From Lachnospiraceae bacterium (lineage in GTDB: Bacteria; Bacillota; Clostridia; Lachnospirales; Lachnospiraceae), in contig SVFI01000003.1 of assembly GCA_015056905.1 (NCBI GenBank), positions 124,001 through 188,000 of the forward strand: a stretch of DNA of 64,000 nt, in the 5' to 3' direction. The notes under the pieces are model-generated. The model had not been told where the DNA came from. It saw only the letters and a list, made by a program, of their open reading frames with translations, and made no database searches. A program made the translations under genes and the position numbers. Position 1 is the stretch's first letter. The number at the start of each line of letters is the position of its first letter. Of this stretch, positions 9,793-18,524 are shown in pieces.

Positions 9793-9906
9793 TTATTTAT
9801 TTTCTTTTTTCTGTAACTCACGCTTCAAGTAATTCACCGACAGATTGATATCTGTTTTCCAAAACAGTACCCGGTTGCAAACAATGCACACAATAGTTTT
9901 TTCCAT
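9793..9906 (-). CDS. Possible 37-aa small protein with CxxC
   Basis: Own translation: MEKTIVCIVCNRVLFWKTDINLSVNYLKRELQKKENK, directly downstream of the 9915..10223 stop; weak RBS; absent from supplied ORF track because of length. Confidence 0.3.
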   Translation of the reverse strand: MEKTIVCIVCNRVLFWKTDINLSVNYLKRELQKKENK

Positions 9907-9914
9907 CTTTTAAC

Positions 9915-10223
9915 CTATTTATACTTCCATATCCATTCCCAGACAGGCTGAAAACTATCCACCTTGTCTGTCACATCAATTCCGTCGGCCGCATGGCTGT
10001 AAACCAATCGGTTAGCAACGGGTAACTTCTCCATCCATTTCCATCGATAGTACACATATGCATGTCCGTAAATTTCTTTTGCAAGTTGCTCAGTAGTAAC
10101 TTTGGTCCAATGATACTTTTCCATCAGTGTTTGCGCTGATTTCATGCAGGCATCTTTTTCCAGATACTTTTCATCCATACGGATTTTTCGCCGCACGGTT
10201 TTTTTATTTTGTTTCCTATTCAT
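9915..10223 (-). CDS. Hypothetical basic 102-aa protein
   Basis: ORF overlaps the gpsA stop by a few nt, suggesting coupling; no family recognised. Confidence 0.6.
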   Translation of the reverse strand: MNRKQNKKTVRRKIRMDEKYLEKDACMKSAQTLMEKYHWTKVTTEQLAKEIYGHAYVYYRWKWMEKLPVANRLVYSHAADGIDVTDKVDSFQPVWEWIWKYK

Positions 10224-11229
10224 CCCATTTCAGTGAACTTGCTTCCACTGCCTTATCACGGAACATTAAATCCGTAATTGCCTGTTCCGCCTTCTGATTT
10301 CCGAAAAGAATGTCATTGACTTCTTTTACAATCGGCATAGAAATGTTATATTTCTCTGCCAGGCCGGCTGCAGCCTTCGCAGAATACACACCTTCCACCA
10401 CCATTTTCACTTCATCCATTGCTTCCTGCATCGTATATCCCTGTCCGATTAACATTCCGGCTCTGCGGTTACGCGAATGCATGGAAGAACACGTCACAAT
10501 CAGATCACCGATACCGGTAAGTCCCGTGAAGGACTCAATTTTACCACCCATGGCAACACCGAGACGCGCGATTTCGACAATACCTCTTGTGATGAGTGCT
10601 GCTTTCGCATTATCACCGCATCCGAGTCCGTCTGCAATTCCGGCCGCTAAAGCCACAACGTTTTTCAGAGCTCCGCCGAGTTCGATTCCAAGCACATCCG
10701 GGCTTGTATACACACGCAGAAAATCACACATAAATGCATTCTGTATGTACTCTGCCGTTTCTCTCTTCTTTGCGCCGGCAACAAGTGTCGTCGTCATATT
10801 TTTGCCAACCTCTTCTGCATGGGAAGGTCCTGACAATACAGCTACCGTTGCATGCGGAATCTCTTCCTCAATGATGTCCGTAAGCGTCATATATGTTTCA
10901 TCTTCAATTCCTTTTGCTACATTGACAATCAGCTGTCCGTCCGCCACAAATGGTGCCATAGACTTGGATGTACTTCTCGTAAATGGTGACGGAACTGCCA
11001 AAATCAGCATTTCCTTCCCTTTTACTGCTGCTTCCAAATCCGTTGTATATGTCATATTGTCCGGAAGTTTTACCCCCGGAAGCTTCGTCAGATGCTCTTT
11101 GTTCTCGCTGAGCATATTGATTTCATCTTCAATGATGGACCATACCGTCACATCGTTTCCGTTCTGTGCTAACACCTTCGCAAGGGCAATTCCCCAGCTT
11201 CCGGCTCCGATTACACTATAATCTGCCAT
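10216..11229 (-). CDS. gpsA: NAD(P)-dependent glycerol-3-phosphate dehydrogenase
   Basis: VIGAGSWGIALAKVLAQNGNDVTVW; GPSHAEEVG; ELGGALKNVVALAAGIADGLGCGDNAKAALITRG. Confidence 0.97.
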   Translation of the reverse strand: MADYSVIGAGSWGIALAKVLAQNGNDVTVWSIIEDEINMLSENKEHLTKLPGVKLPDNMTYTTDLEAAVKGKEMLILAVPSPFTRSTSKSMAPFVADGQLIVNVAKGIEDETYMTLTDIIEEEIPHATVAVLSGPSHAEEVGKNMTTTLVAGAKKRETAEYIQNAFMCDFLRVYTSPDVLGIELGGALKNVVALAAGIADGLGCGDNAKAALITRGIVEIARLGVAMGGKIESFTGLTGIGDLIVTCSSMHSRNRRAGMLIGQGYTMQEAMDEVKMVVEGVYSAKAAAGLAEKYNISMPIVKEVNDILFGNQKAEQAITDLMFRDKAVEASSLKWDE

Positions 11230-11231
11230 GC

Positions 11232-11882
11232 TTAATCCTCCTTATTCTTCTTTGTCAAATAAGTTTTCCGTTCGTTTCCGTGAACAAGGCGCTCTATGTT
11301 TCCTCTGTGTCTTACAAATGCCATAATCATCAAAAGGACTGCTATAATATACATCTCTGTCAAGCACGCCTGCGACATTTCAAAGCATCCCATCTGACCC
11401 ATAACTACAAGTGCAATCACAAAAACGACATACATGCAGAGGGAACCGAGTGACACATAATGTGTCGTAAAGAAAATCGAGAAAAATGTAATTGCGACCG
11501 CAACCATACACTGCCAAGCCATTCCAAGGCTGATACCACCTGTGGCTGCAATTCCTTTTCCGCCCTTAAATCCCATATAAAACGGGAAATTATGTCCCAG
11601 CACAACACCTGCACCTGCATAAATTCGAAGCAGAGCTTCCATGTCCGGATAACGGTTTTGAAACAGCACATGTACAAGAAGCATTGCAAACACAGACTTC
11701 AGCGCATCACCGAGAAATACAATAATACCGGCTTTTTTCCCAAGCACACGAAGTGCATTGGTCGTCCCGGAATTACCGCTGCCTTTTTCTCTGATATCAA
11801 TCCCATGAAGTTTCCCATAAATAAACGCAGTCTGGAAAATGCCGAAGCAATATCCAATCAGCATACAAACGATACGAATCAT
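11232..11882 (-). CDS. plsY: Glycerol-3-phosphate acyltransferase PlsY
   Basis: DIREKGSGNSGTTNALRVLGKKAG and GHNFPFYMGFKGGKGIAATGG. Confidence 0.96.
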   Translation of the reverse strand: MIRIVCMLIGYCFGIFQTAFIYGKLHGIDIREKGSGNSGTTNALRVLGKKAGIIVFLGDALKSVFAMLLVHVLFQNRYPDMEALLRIYAGAGVVLGHNFPFYMGFKGGKGIAATGGISLGMAWQCMVAVAITFFSIFFTTHYVSLGSLCMYVVFVIALVVMGQMGCFEMSQACLTEMYIIAVLLMIMAFVRHRGNIERLVHGNERKTYLTKKNKED

Positions 11883-11922
11883 AACTCTCTCCCTAACTCT
11901 CTCATCTTATATTCACTATGTC

Positions 11923-13263
11923 TTAAGCATCTTTATCTTTACGCTCACGGATAATGATATGAATCGGTGTTCCCTTAAACCCAAACGTCTCACGTATCTT
12001 ATTCTCTATATATCGTGAATAAGAAAAATGCATAAGCTGTTTATCATTTACAAAAATAACAAATGTCGGTGGCTTAACAGCGACCTGCGTAATGTAATAA
12101 AGACGCAGTCTCTTACCTTTATCACTCGGCGGTTGCTGCAGGGCAACTGCTTCCGTCATAATTTCATTTAACACACCGGTTGCCACGCGAAGTGACTGAT
12201 TCTGTTCCACCATATCAATCAGCTCATAAAGCTTATTCAAACGCTGACCGGTCTTGGCCGAAATAAACGTAATCTCCGCATAAGGCATAAAGGATAAAAT
12301 CTGGCGTACCTTCTCCGTAAAACGGTAAATGGTCTTGTCATCTTTCTCTACCGCATCCCATTTATTTACTGCGATAATGATACCTTTACCTCTGTCATGC
12401 GCAATTCCCGCAATCTTGGCGTCCTGTTCGGTCACGCCTTCCTCCGCATCAATGACGAGAATGACAATATCTGCTCTTTCTACCGCAGAAACCGTACGGA
12501 CAATCATATAGTGCTCAAGTTCTTCCTTAATCTTGTTCTTACGGCGAAGACCTGCTGTATCAATAAAAACATATTCTCTTCCGTTGTAATTCACTTCCGC
12601 ATCGACTGCATCACGCGTTGTTCCCGCAATATCAGAAACAATCAAACGGTTTTCTCCAAGTAACTTATTGATGATGGATGACTTTCCGACATTCGGTTTT
12701 CCGACAATCGCAATTCTCGGTCTTTCATCCTCCTCAGCCTGCAGAAGCTCTTCCGGAAAATGTGAGACAACCACATCCAAGAGGTCTCCGATTCCCTGCT
12801 GGTTCACCGCAGAAATCGCCATCGGCTCACCGATTCCGAGATTATAAAACTCAAATACGTCCATCATCATTTTCTGATAGCTGTCCACTTTATTAACAAC
12901 AAGAATAACCGGTTTATGCGAGCGGCGAAGCATGTCTGCCACCTTTGCATCCGCATCTACCAGTCCCTGTTTCACATCCACCATAAACAAAATAACATCT
13001 GCCGTGTCAATTGCAATCTGCGCCTGTTCCCGCATCTGCGACAAAATAATGTCATTGCTGTCCGGCTCAATACCGCCGGTATCAATCAGTGTAAAATTAT
13101 AATTAAGCCATGTGACATCTGCATAAATGCGGTCTCGTGTAATGCCCGGTGTATCTTTGACGATTGAGATTCTCGAACCTGCAAGTGCATTAAAAAGTGT
13201 TGATTTACCGACATTCGGTCTTCCGACCACTGCCACAATCGGCTTTCTGTTACTATTGCTCAT
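11923..13263 (-). CDS. der: Ribosome biogenesis GTPase Der (EngA)
   Basis: Two tandem G domains ([24 protein letters not shown]) and C-terminal KH-like domain. Confidence 0.97.
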   Translation of the reverse strand: MSNSNRKPIVAVVGRPNVGKSTLFNALAGSRISIVKDTPGITRDRIYADVTWLNYNFTLIDTGGIEPDSNDIILSQMREQAQIAIDTADVILFMVDVKQGLVDADAKVADMLRRSHKPVILVVNKVDSYQKMMMDVFEFYNLGIGEPMAISAVNQQGIGDLLDVVVSHFPEELLQAEEDERPRIAIVGKPNVGKSSIINKLLGENRLIVSDIAGTTRDAVDAEVNYNGREYVFIDTAGLRRKNKIKEELEHYMIVRTVSAVERADIVILVIDAEEGVTEQDAKIAGIAHDRGKGIIIAVNKWDAVEKDDKTIYRFTEKVRQILSFMPYAEITFISAKTGQRLNKLYELIDMVEQNQSLRVATGVLNEIMTEAVALQQPPSDKGKRLRLYYITQVAVKPPTFVIFVNDKQLMHFSYSRYIENKIRETFGFKGTPIHIIIRERKDKDA

Positions 13264-13457
13264 TTTTTTCTCCTTATCTGCCGGATAAAAGTTCCTACGC
13301 CTTTATCAGCACACATACCTCTTGATTTTACAATATCAGGCGAAGATTGTAAAGTTTTTGATAGGTTAAGACATTTCACTTATTGAGTTTCCTTCGTTTC
13401 TATGATATAACTATAAACGATGTAATTCGAATCAATGATTATTTTTCGGAGGTAACT

Positions 13458-14639
13458 ATGCCAAATTTAGTTGAACTTGAATCCGCACTTCCGGTTGCAC
13501 CGCTCAAAATTCTTGCTTTAGACAGTTGCAAAGAACTCGGCGACCGCGTCAACGAATATCTTGTGGATTTCCGTAAACATGTAAATAACAATATAAAGGA
13601 AGACCCTGCATTCCGCGAGTATTCGGTAGATAATTATCTGATTAACGCTTCCTGCCCTCGTTTTGGCAGTGGCGAAAGCAAAGGTATCTTAAAAGAATCC
13701 GTGCGTGGCGATGATGTCTTTCTTTTGGTTGATGTTATGAACCACAGCCTTACCTATACAATTAACGGATACGAAAATCACAAATCACCGGATGACCACT
13801 ATCAGGATTTAAAACGTATGATTGCTTCCGTTGCCGGCAAAGCACACCGTATCAACGTTGTAATGCCGTTCCTTTATGAAGGTCGCCAGCACAAAAGAAG
13901 CGGTCGTGAGTCGTTAGACTGTGCTTACGCATTAAAAGAACTCAGCGATATGGGTGTCTCCAACTTTATCACATTTGATGCCCATGATCCTCGTGTTCAG
14001 AATGCGACACCGCTGAAAGGTTTCGATAACTTTACTCCGCCTTATCAGTTTATCCGCTCGCTTCTTCAGTATGAAAAAGATTTGATTATTGATAAAGAGC
14101 ATATGATTGTCATCAGCCCGGACGAAGGTGCTCTCGACAGAGCCGTATACTTCTCCACCGTTCTCGGTGTCGACACAGGTATGTTCTACAAAAGACGCGA
14201 TTACTCTAAGATTGTAAACGGCAAAAATCCGATTGTTGCGCATGAGTTCCTCGGCGACAACATCGAAGGCAAAGATGTCATCATCATCGATGATATGATT
14301 GCATCCGGCGGAAGTATGATTGACACCGCCAAACAGCTCAAAGAGATGAAAGCAAAGCGAGTATTCATCTGCTGCACCTTCGGTCTTTTTACGGAAGGTC
14401 TGAAAGCTTTTGATGAAGCCTACGCTAACGGTACATTTGACCGCGTGGTCTGCACAAACTTAAATTACCTTCCTCAGGAAGTAAAAGACCGCGAATATTT
14501 TGCGGAAGCTGACATGAGCAAATTCCTTGCCAGCATCATCGACTTCATGAACCATGACATTTCCATGGAAAACGTTCTCACTCCGACCGAGAAAATTCAT
14601 GAAATCCTGCGCAAATATAATGAACGTGAAGATGCATAA
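13458..14639 (+). CDS. prs: Ribose-phosphate pyrophosphokinase (long form)
   Basis: MNHSLTYTINGYENHKSPDDHYQDLKRM; VVMPFLYEGRQHKR; VIIIDDMIASGGSMIDTA PRPP loop; RBS ggaggt before ATG at 13458. Confidence 0.88.
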   Translation: MPNLVELESALPVAPLKILALDSCKELGDRVNEYLVDFRKHVNNNIKEDPAFREYSVDNYLINASCPRFGSGESKGILKESVRGDDVFLLVDVMNHSLTYTINGYENHKSPDDHYQDLKRMIASVAGKAHRINVVMPFLYEGRQHKRSGRESLDCAYALKELSDMGVSNFITFDAHDPRVQNATPLKGFDNFTPPYQFIRSLLQYEKDLIIDKEHMIVISPDEGALDRAVYFSTVLGVDTGMFYKRRDYSKIVNGKNPIVAHEFLGDNIEGKDVIIIDDMIASGGSMIDTAKQLKEMKAKRVFICCTFGLFTEGLKAFDEAYANGTFDRVVCTNLNYLPQEVKDREYFAEADMSKFLASIIDFMNHDISMENVLTPTEKIHEILRKYNEREDA

Positions 14640-14652
14640 GATACAGTTACTC

Positions 14653-14680
14653 AAAGGGATATACTATTGTATGTCCCTTT
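14653..14680 (+). terminator. Terminator after prs
   Basis: AAAGGGATATAC/GTATGTCCCTTT stem followed by TT. Confidence 0.65.
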
Positions 14681-14685
14681 TTCCA

Positions 14686-14854
14686 GGCTTGGCTGGGTAT
14701 ATGTAAAATAATTCTTTTATTATACCCAAATTCTATTCCTTTTTTATCATTTTTATCTGGATTGGGTATATACAGTATTCCATCCTTTTCATACCCATAC
14801 ATTTCTAGATTTGTTGGGTATTCTGACAAAATTTATTCGCCTATACCCAGCCCA
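14686..14854 (+). repeat. Copy B1 of the three-unit GGGTAT-N21-ATACCC repeat
   Basis: Units 14695-14727, 14764-14796, 14816-14848, all exact GGGTAT-N21-ATACCC; gaps 36 and 19 nt; ends GGCTTGGCTGGGTAT and ATACCCAGCCC. Confidence 0.8.
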
Positions 14855-14919
14855 ATATTCCTGCTCTTTTTTCATATTTCATACTATATTTCATATTATG
14901 TCAGATTATTAACAGCATT

Positions 14920-15678
14920 TCACATAAAATAATTCTCTATTATCTTCGCAATCTTATCAGAAGAAAGAGGTCTCTCTTTCGTTTCATATGTGGTAATCAG
15001 TTGATGCGAAGGAATAATTCCATGAACCGTATAGAGTTGTAATTTAGAAAAAGTATTCTGTGCATATTCCGGTACATCCATCCTTCCAAAATGCTCCCAA
15101 TAATAGAATTTACCTGTTTTAGGATGACGAATTGTAAAATCCGGATACAGTATGATCTCACCAAGTTCCAAAGCACACTCATATCGAAACGGTATATTCT
15201 TCATATAAAGCATCGTGTCAATCATGCATTCAGACTTGGAACGAACGCAATTTCCGGAACTGCTTTGATGTATCAAATGCTCCGGATATTTTGGATTTCT
15301 CTCATAAGGCTCACAACTCCACTGCACCAGTTCTTCTTCTAATGGTTTAAAATGAGGCTCCAACAAATTTCTATATTCTTGATTCTTCAATAATTTTTCA
15401 GTTTTAGGGAAAATTGGATAATGATTTAAATAGAATTGTATTGCATTTTTTTCTTTTATTTTATCTTCCAGAAGATGGCTTAAGTATGTCTTCCACGCAA
15501 GTTGTTGAGCCAGATGACGATTCTTTTTTGAAATATAAATGTTCTTTTTTCCTGTACTTCGATACCATTTGTAATAGGTACCATTTCGTGCACAAACAAG
15601 TTTTCCTTTCGGAAGATTATTGATTTGCTTTCTTATGTCTGAGATTTGTTTTTGAATTTCCAAAGATTTGATTAACAT
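14920..15678 (-). CDS. Predicted PD-(D/E)XK-superfamily nuclease-like protein
   Basis: VRSKSECMIDTMLYMKNIPFRYECALELGEIILYPDFTIRHPKTGKFYYWEHFGRMD: SE...YPDF...YWEHFG arrangement typical of PD-(D/E)XK-like folds. Confidence 0.6.
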   Translation of the reverse strand: MLIKSLEIQKQISDIRKQINNLPKGKLVCARNGTYYKWYRSTGKKNIYISKKNRHLAQQLAWKTYLSHLLEDKIKEKNAIQFYLNHYPIFPKTEKLLKNQEYRNLLEPHFKPLEEELVQWSCEPYERNPKYPEHLIHQSSSGNCVRSKSECMIDTMLYMKNIPFRYECALELGEIILYPDFTIRHPKTGKFYYWEHFGRMDVPEYAQNTFSKLQLYTVHGIIPSHQLITTYETKERPLSSDKIAKIIENYFM

Positions 15679-15790
15679 TTCTGAATAAATACTATACGAC
15701 CTCCTTTTTTATTTTCTATATAAAACCACTTTTTCAATTTGATGTCAACTCCAAAAATCAAAATTTTTTTAAATTAATTTTCAAATTAAT

Positions 15791-15956
15791 AGCTTTGGGT
15801 ATATACAAAATTTGTTTTCAAAATTACCCAATAAATGTACATAATTACCATTATTTTTAAGTCTATTTCTATATACAGAATTTCTTCATAAAAATACCCG
15901 GGATTTTGACAAAATCCCGGGTATTACACTCAACTTTTTCCCTATATACCCAAGCC
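15791..15956 (+). repeat. Copy B2 of the three-unit GGGTAT-N21-ATACCC repeat
   Basis: Units 15797-15829 (GGGTAT..TTACCC), 15867-15899 (degenerate left half..ATACCC), 15919-15951 (GGGTAT..ATACCC); gaps 37 and 19 nt; ends AGCTTTGGGTATATA / TATATACCCAAGCC. Confidence 0.75.
15893..15925 (-). terminator. Perfect 16-bp hairpin embedded in repeat copy B2; likely terminator for the histidine kinase gene
   Basis: AATACCCGGGATTTTG-a-CAAAATCCCGGGTATT, T-run on minus strand. Confidence 0.6.
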
Positions 15957-15983
15957 AAAAATCAGCCGGTTCCAAGCCGCAAA

Positions 15984-18524
15984 TCAGCTCTTCCTCGGAA
16001 ACGTAAGAACCACCTTAAACAAATCTCCATCCAGATGAATCTTGAACTCTCCGCCCTGTGCTACTGTCAGATTTTGGGCAATGGAAAGTCCGAGTCCGCT
16101 TCCCTCCGTGCTACGCGAAACATCGCCGCGAATAAATCGCTCCGTCAGTTCCTCCGCCGGAATGTTGAGAGGTTGTGCGGAAATATTTCGGAATATAATT
16201 TCAACATTTTCAGAATGCGCATCAACATCCACATAAACGCGTGTGCCTTCCATCGCGTATTTACAGATGTTAAGGAGCAGATTTTCCACCACGCGCCACA
16301 TACGCCGCGAATCCGCACGAATCATAACATCCGTATCCGGATACGACTCTACTAGCACAAGTTTCTTTTCCTCCATTTTATCTTTGTACTCTCCCGTTGC
16401 CTGTGCCAGCAGCTCTTTTACATGAATGTCGCTCATCTCAAGCGTGATGTTTCCTGATGATATCTTGCTTGCTTCCACAAGGTCAAGTGTGAGCTGTTTT
16501 AAACGCTGCGATTTTTCGTCGAGAATACGGATGTACTCCTGCGCCTTTTCTCCCTGAATGTTTTCGCGTTTGAGCAAATCAACATAATTGATAATAGATG
16601 TCAGCGGAGTTTTGATGTCGTGCGATACATTGGTGATAAGGTCCGCCTTGAGGCGCTCATCTTTCATGCTGATCTGCACAGCTGTTTTTACCGCATCACC
16701 GATTTTGTTGACTGCTTCCGCAATCACTTTGTTTTCTCCGAAAAACTTGCTTGTATCAATCTGATATTCCACCTCACCGTCGCATATGCGGCTAATACCT
16801 GCTACGATTTCTTCGCGCGCCACATTCTCAAAATAGAGGTAAACAGCAACCGCCACATCAAACGCACATGCGAGAAAAATACCGAATACGCGGAACACAA
16901 GAATCAATACTGCATTCATAAACAGGAACATGCAGTAAGGTCCGAATGTTCTGACAAAAAACAACTTGTTGTTCACAAGCTCTTCCACCACTCTGCGAAT
17001 CAGCATCAGCAGTTTCCCGCAAAGTCTCTTTGTATTATGAAGAATATAGTAACATAAACTTCCTTTCCAAAGGGCATGTGCTTTCACCCTTCGAACCAGC
17101 GATCCCATATAGAGCAGGAACATCAGATATAAAACAGAAAATGTCACGAACAAACTGACACCAAATCCCCTACGACTCTGCTCCATCGATATTCCCGTAA
17201 GTATATCTCTGTCAATAAATACAGAAACTGCAAGTGCTCCGAGGCCGATAACTGCACATACAGTTGCAGCAACAAAGATGATGGCAATCTCCGTAAACCA
17301 GCGATCAAAATATTTAAGTTCTTCTCGCTCTTTTTTGGGTTGAAATACAACAAATACCACAAGAGCAATCAACGACAATAAACCAAGTACTGCGGCAAAT
17401 CCCAACATCTTTTGCCACGAAACATCTACCGTTTTGAGGTTCGTATCCGCTAACGCATAAAAATCCACGTCATTATATGGACCGAATGCACTCGATGATT
17501 TTGTCTGTAATGCCACATACACAGTTCCCCCGTGTGTAAAACAATAATCATAGTTACGGAAATGCTGCTTGCAATAAGATACATGATCCGTCATCAGATT
17601 ACTGCTTTTAAAATCGTTGCTGCCATAATCATACACCATATATGTTTTGCACTGTGTGAATGCTTCCTTTAATTCCTCCACAGAAAGATTTTCTTTATTT
17701 TCCAAATTCGTATACGCAATCTCTCCGGTCGGCGCTACATACATATATTTCAGATTACTGTCAGATGACAAAATCTCTTTTTTGTTTACATACTCATAAT
17801 AGTTTGTGTGCAAATCTTGAGCAGTCTGCTGCAACGCCTCTATTGCATCCTGTGTCCCCATTCCCTCAGGAAGCACCAAATCATACACACTCTCCATATT
17901 CTGCGGCGCAAACTCCTCCTCCAGAAAACACACCTGATACAAATAGTCCTCCAACAACAGTTCATCGACCGGCAGTTCTCCCGTCTGCTCCTGTATCTGC
18001 TCTTCCATCTGTTCCTTCGTCAGATACTGCTTTGCCTCATCATACGACACCTCAGGAGAAGACCACCAAGAAATGCCATATTGGAACCATTCTACAAGAT
18101 CTCCTACACGATACTCCAATTTCGGTTCATTATTTAATTCCGCCGTGGAATTTCTTCGATTTACATACTTAAACACATCCACCTTGCGCCCCGGGTTATA
18201 TTCCCCATCCGTCTCAAGCTGCGAACAGAGTGCAAGATAATGAGACAAATTCATCAAGTCCCTCTGTAACACATACTGAAATGTCTGTGTATCTTCAAAG
18301 TTATGTGCTTCCTCATACGGCGAAATCATATAAGAGCCATAATATTCATGAAGGACAACATATCTCATTGCAACCAGCAACAGAACAACAGCCATTGCCA
18401 TTGCAAAAATCTGCGAAAGAACTGCAGACACATTTTTTACCGCTTTTTTATTCAAATTCCCTTTTTTATGTTCACTCATCTTAATTCTCCTACTTTTCAA
18501 TCTTATATCCGACACCCCAGACAA
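15984..18524 (-). CDS. Sensor histidine kinase
   Basis: H box LITNVSHDIKTPLTSIINYVDLL; N box NLLLNICKY; G2 box STEGSGLGLSIAQ; multiple TM segments; start probably MSEHKKGN. Confidence 0.9.
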   Translation of the reverse strand: MSGVSDIRLKSRRIKMSEHKKGNLNKKAVKNVSAVLSQIFAMAMAVVLLLVAMRYVVLHEYYGSYMISPYEEAHNFEDTQTFQYVLQRDLMNLSHYLALCSQLETDGEYNPGRKVDVFKYVNRRNSTAELNNEPKLEYRVGDLVEWFQYGISWWSSPEVSYDEAKQYLTKEQMEEQIQEQTGELPVDELLLEDYLYQVCFLEEEFAPQNMESVYDLVLPEGMGTQDAIEALQQTAQDLHTNYYEYVNKKEILSSDSNLKYMYVAPTGEIAYTNLENKENLSVEELKEAFTQCKTYMVYDYGSNDFKSSNLMTDHVSYCKQHFRNYDYCFTHGGTVYVALQTKSSSAFGPYNDVDFYALADTNLKTVDVSWQKMLGFAAVLGLLSLIALVVFVVFQPKKEREELKYFDRWFTEIAIIFVAATVCAVIGLGALAVSVFIDRDILTGISMEQSRRGFGVSLFVTFSVLYLMFLLYMGSLVRRVKAHALWKGSLCYYILHNTKRLCGKLLMLIRRVVEELVNNKLFFVRTFGPYCMFLFMNAVLILVFRVFGIFLACAFDVAVAVYLYFENVAREEIVAGISRICDGEVEYQIDTSKFFGENKVIAEAVNKIGDAVKTAVQISMKDERLKADLITNVSHDIKTPLTSIINYVDLLKRENIQGEKAQEYIRILDEKSQRLKQLTLDLVEASKISSGNITLEMSDIHVKELLAQATGEYKDKMEEKKLVLVESYPDTDVMIRADSRRMWRVVENLLLNICKYAMEGTRVYVDVDAHSENVEIIFRNISAQPLNIPAEELTERFIRGDVSRSTEGSGLGLSIAQNLTVAQGGEFKIHLDGDLFKVVLTFPRKS

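Noticed and set aside
14647-14829. 60-aa minus-strand ORF across repeat copy B1 (GYEKDGILYIP, GYNKRIILHIP peptides)
   Set aside because: The peptide periodicity comes from 33-nt units and a 36-nt gap (multiples of 3). The third unit and other copies are out of frame or contain stops, so the constraint looks nucleotide-level.
14695-15951. CRISPR-like array
   Set aside because: Arms are only 6-8 nt, orientation alternates, spacing alternates 21/17-19/36-38, and no cas genes are nearby.
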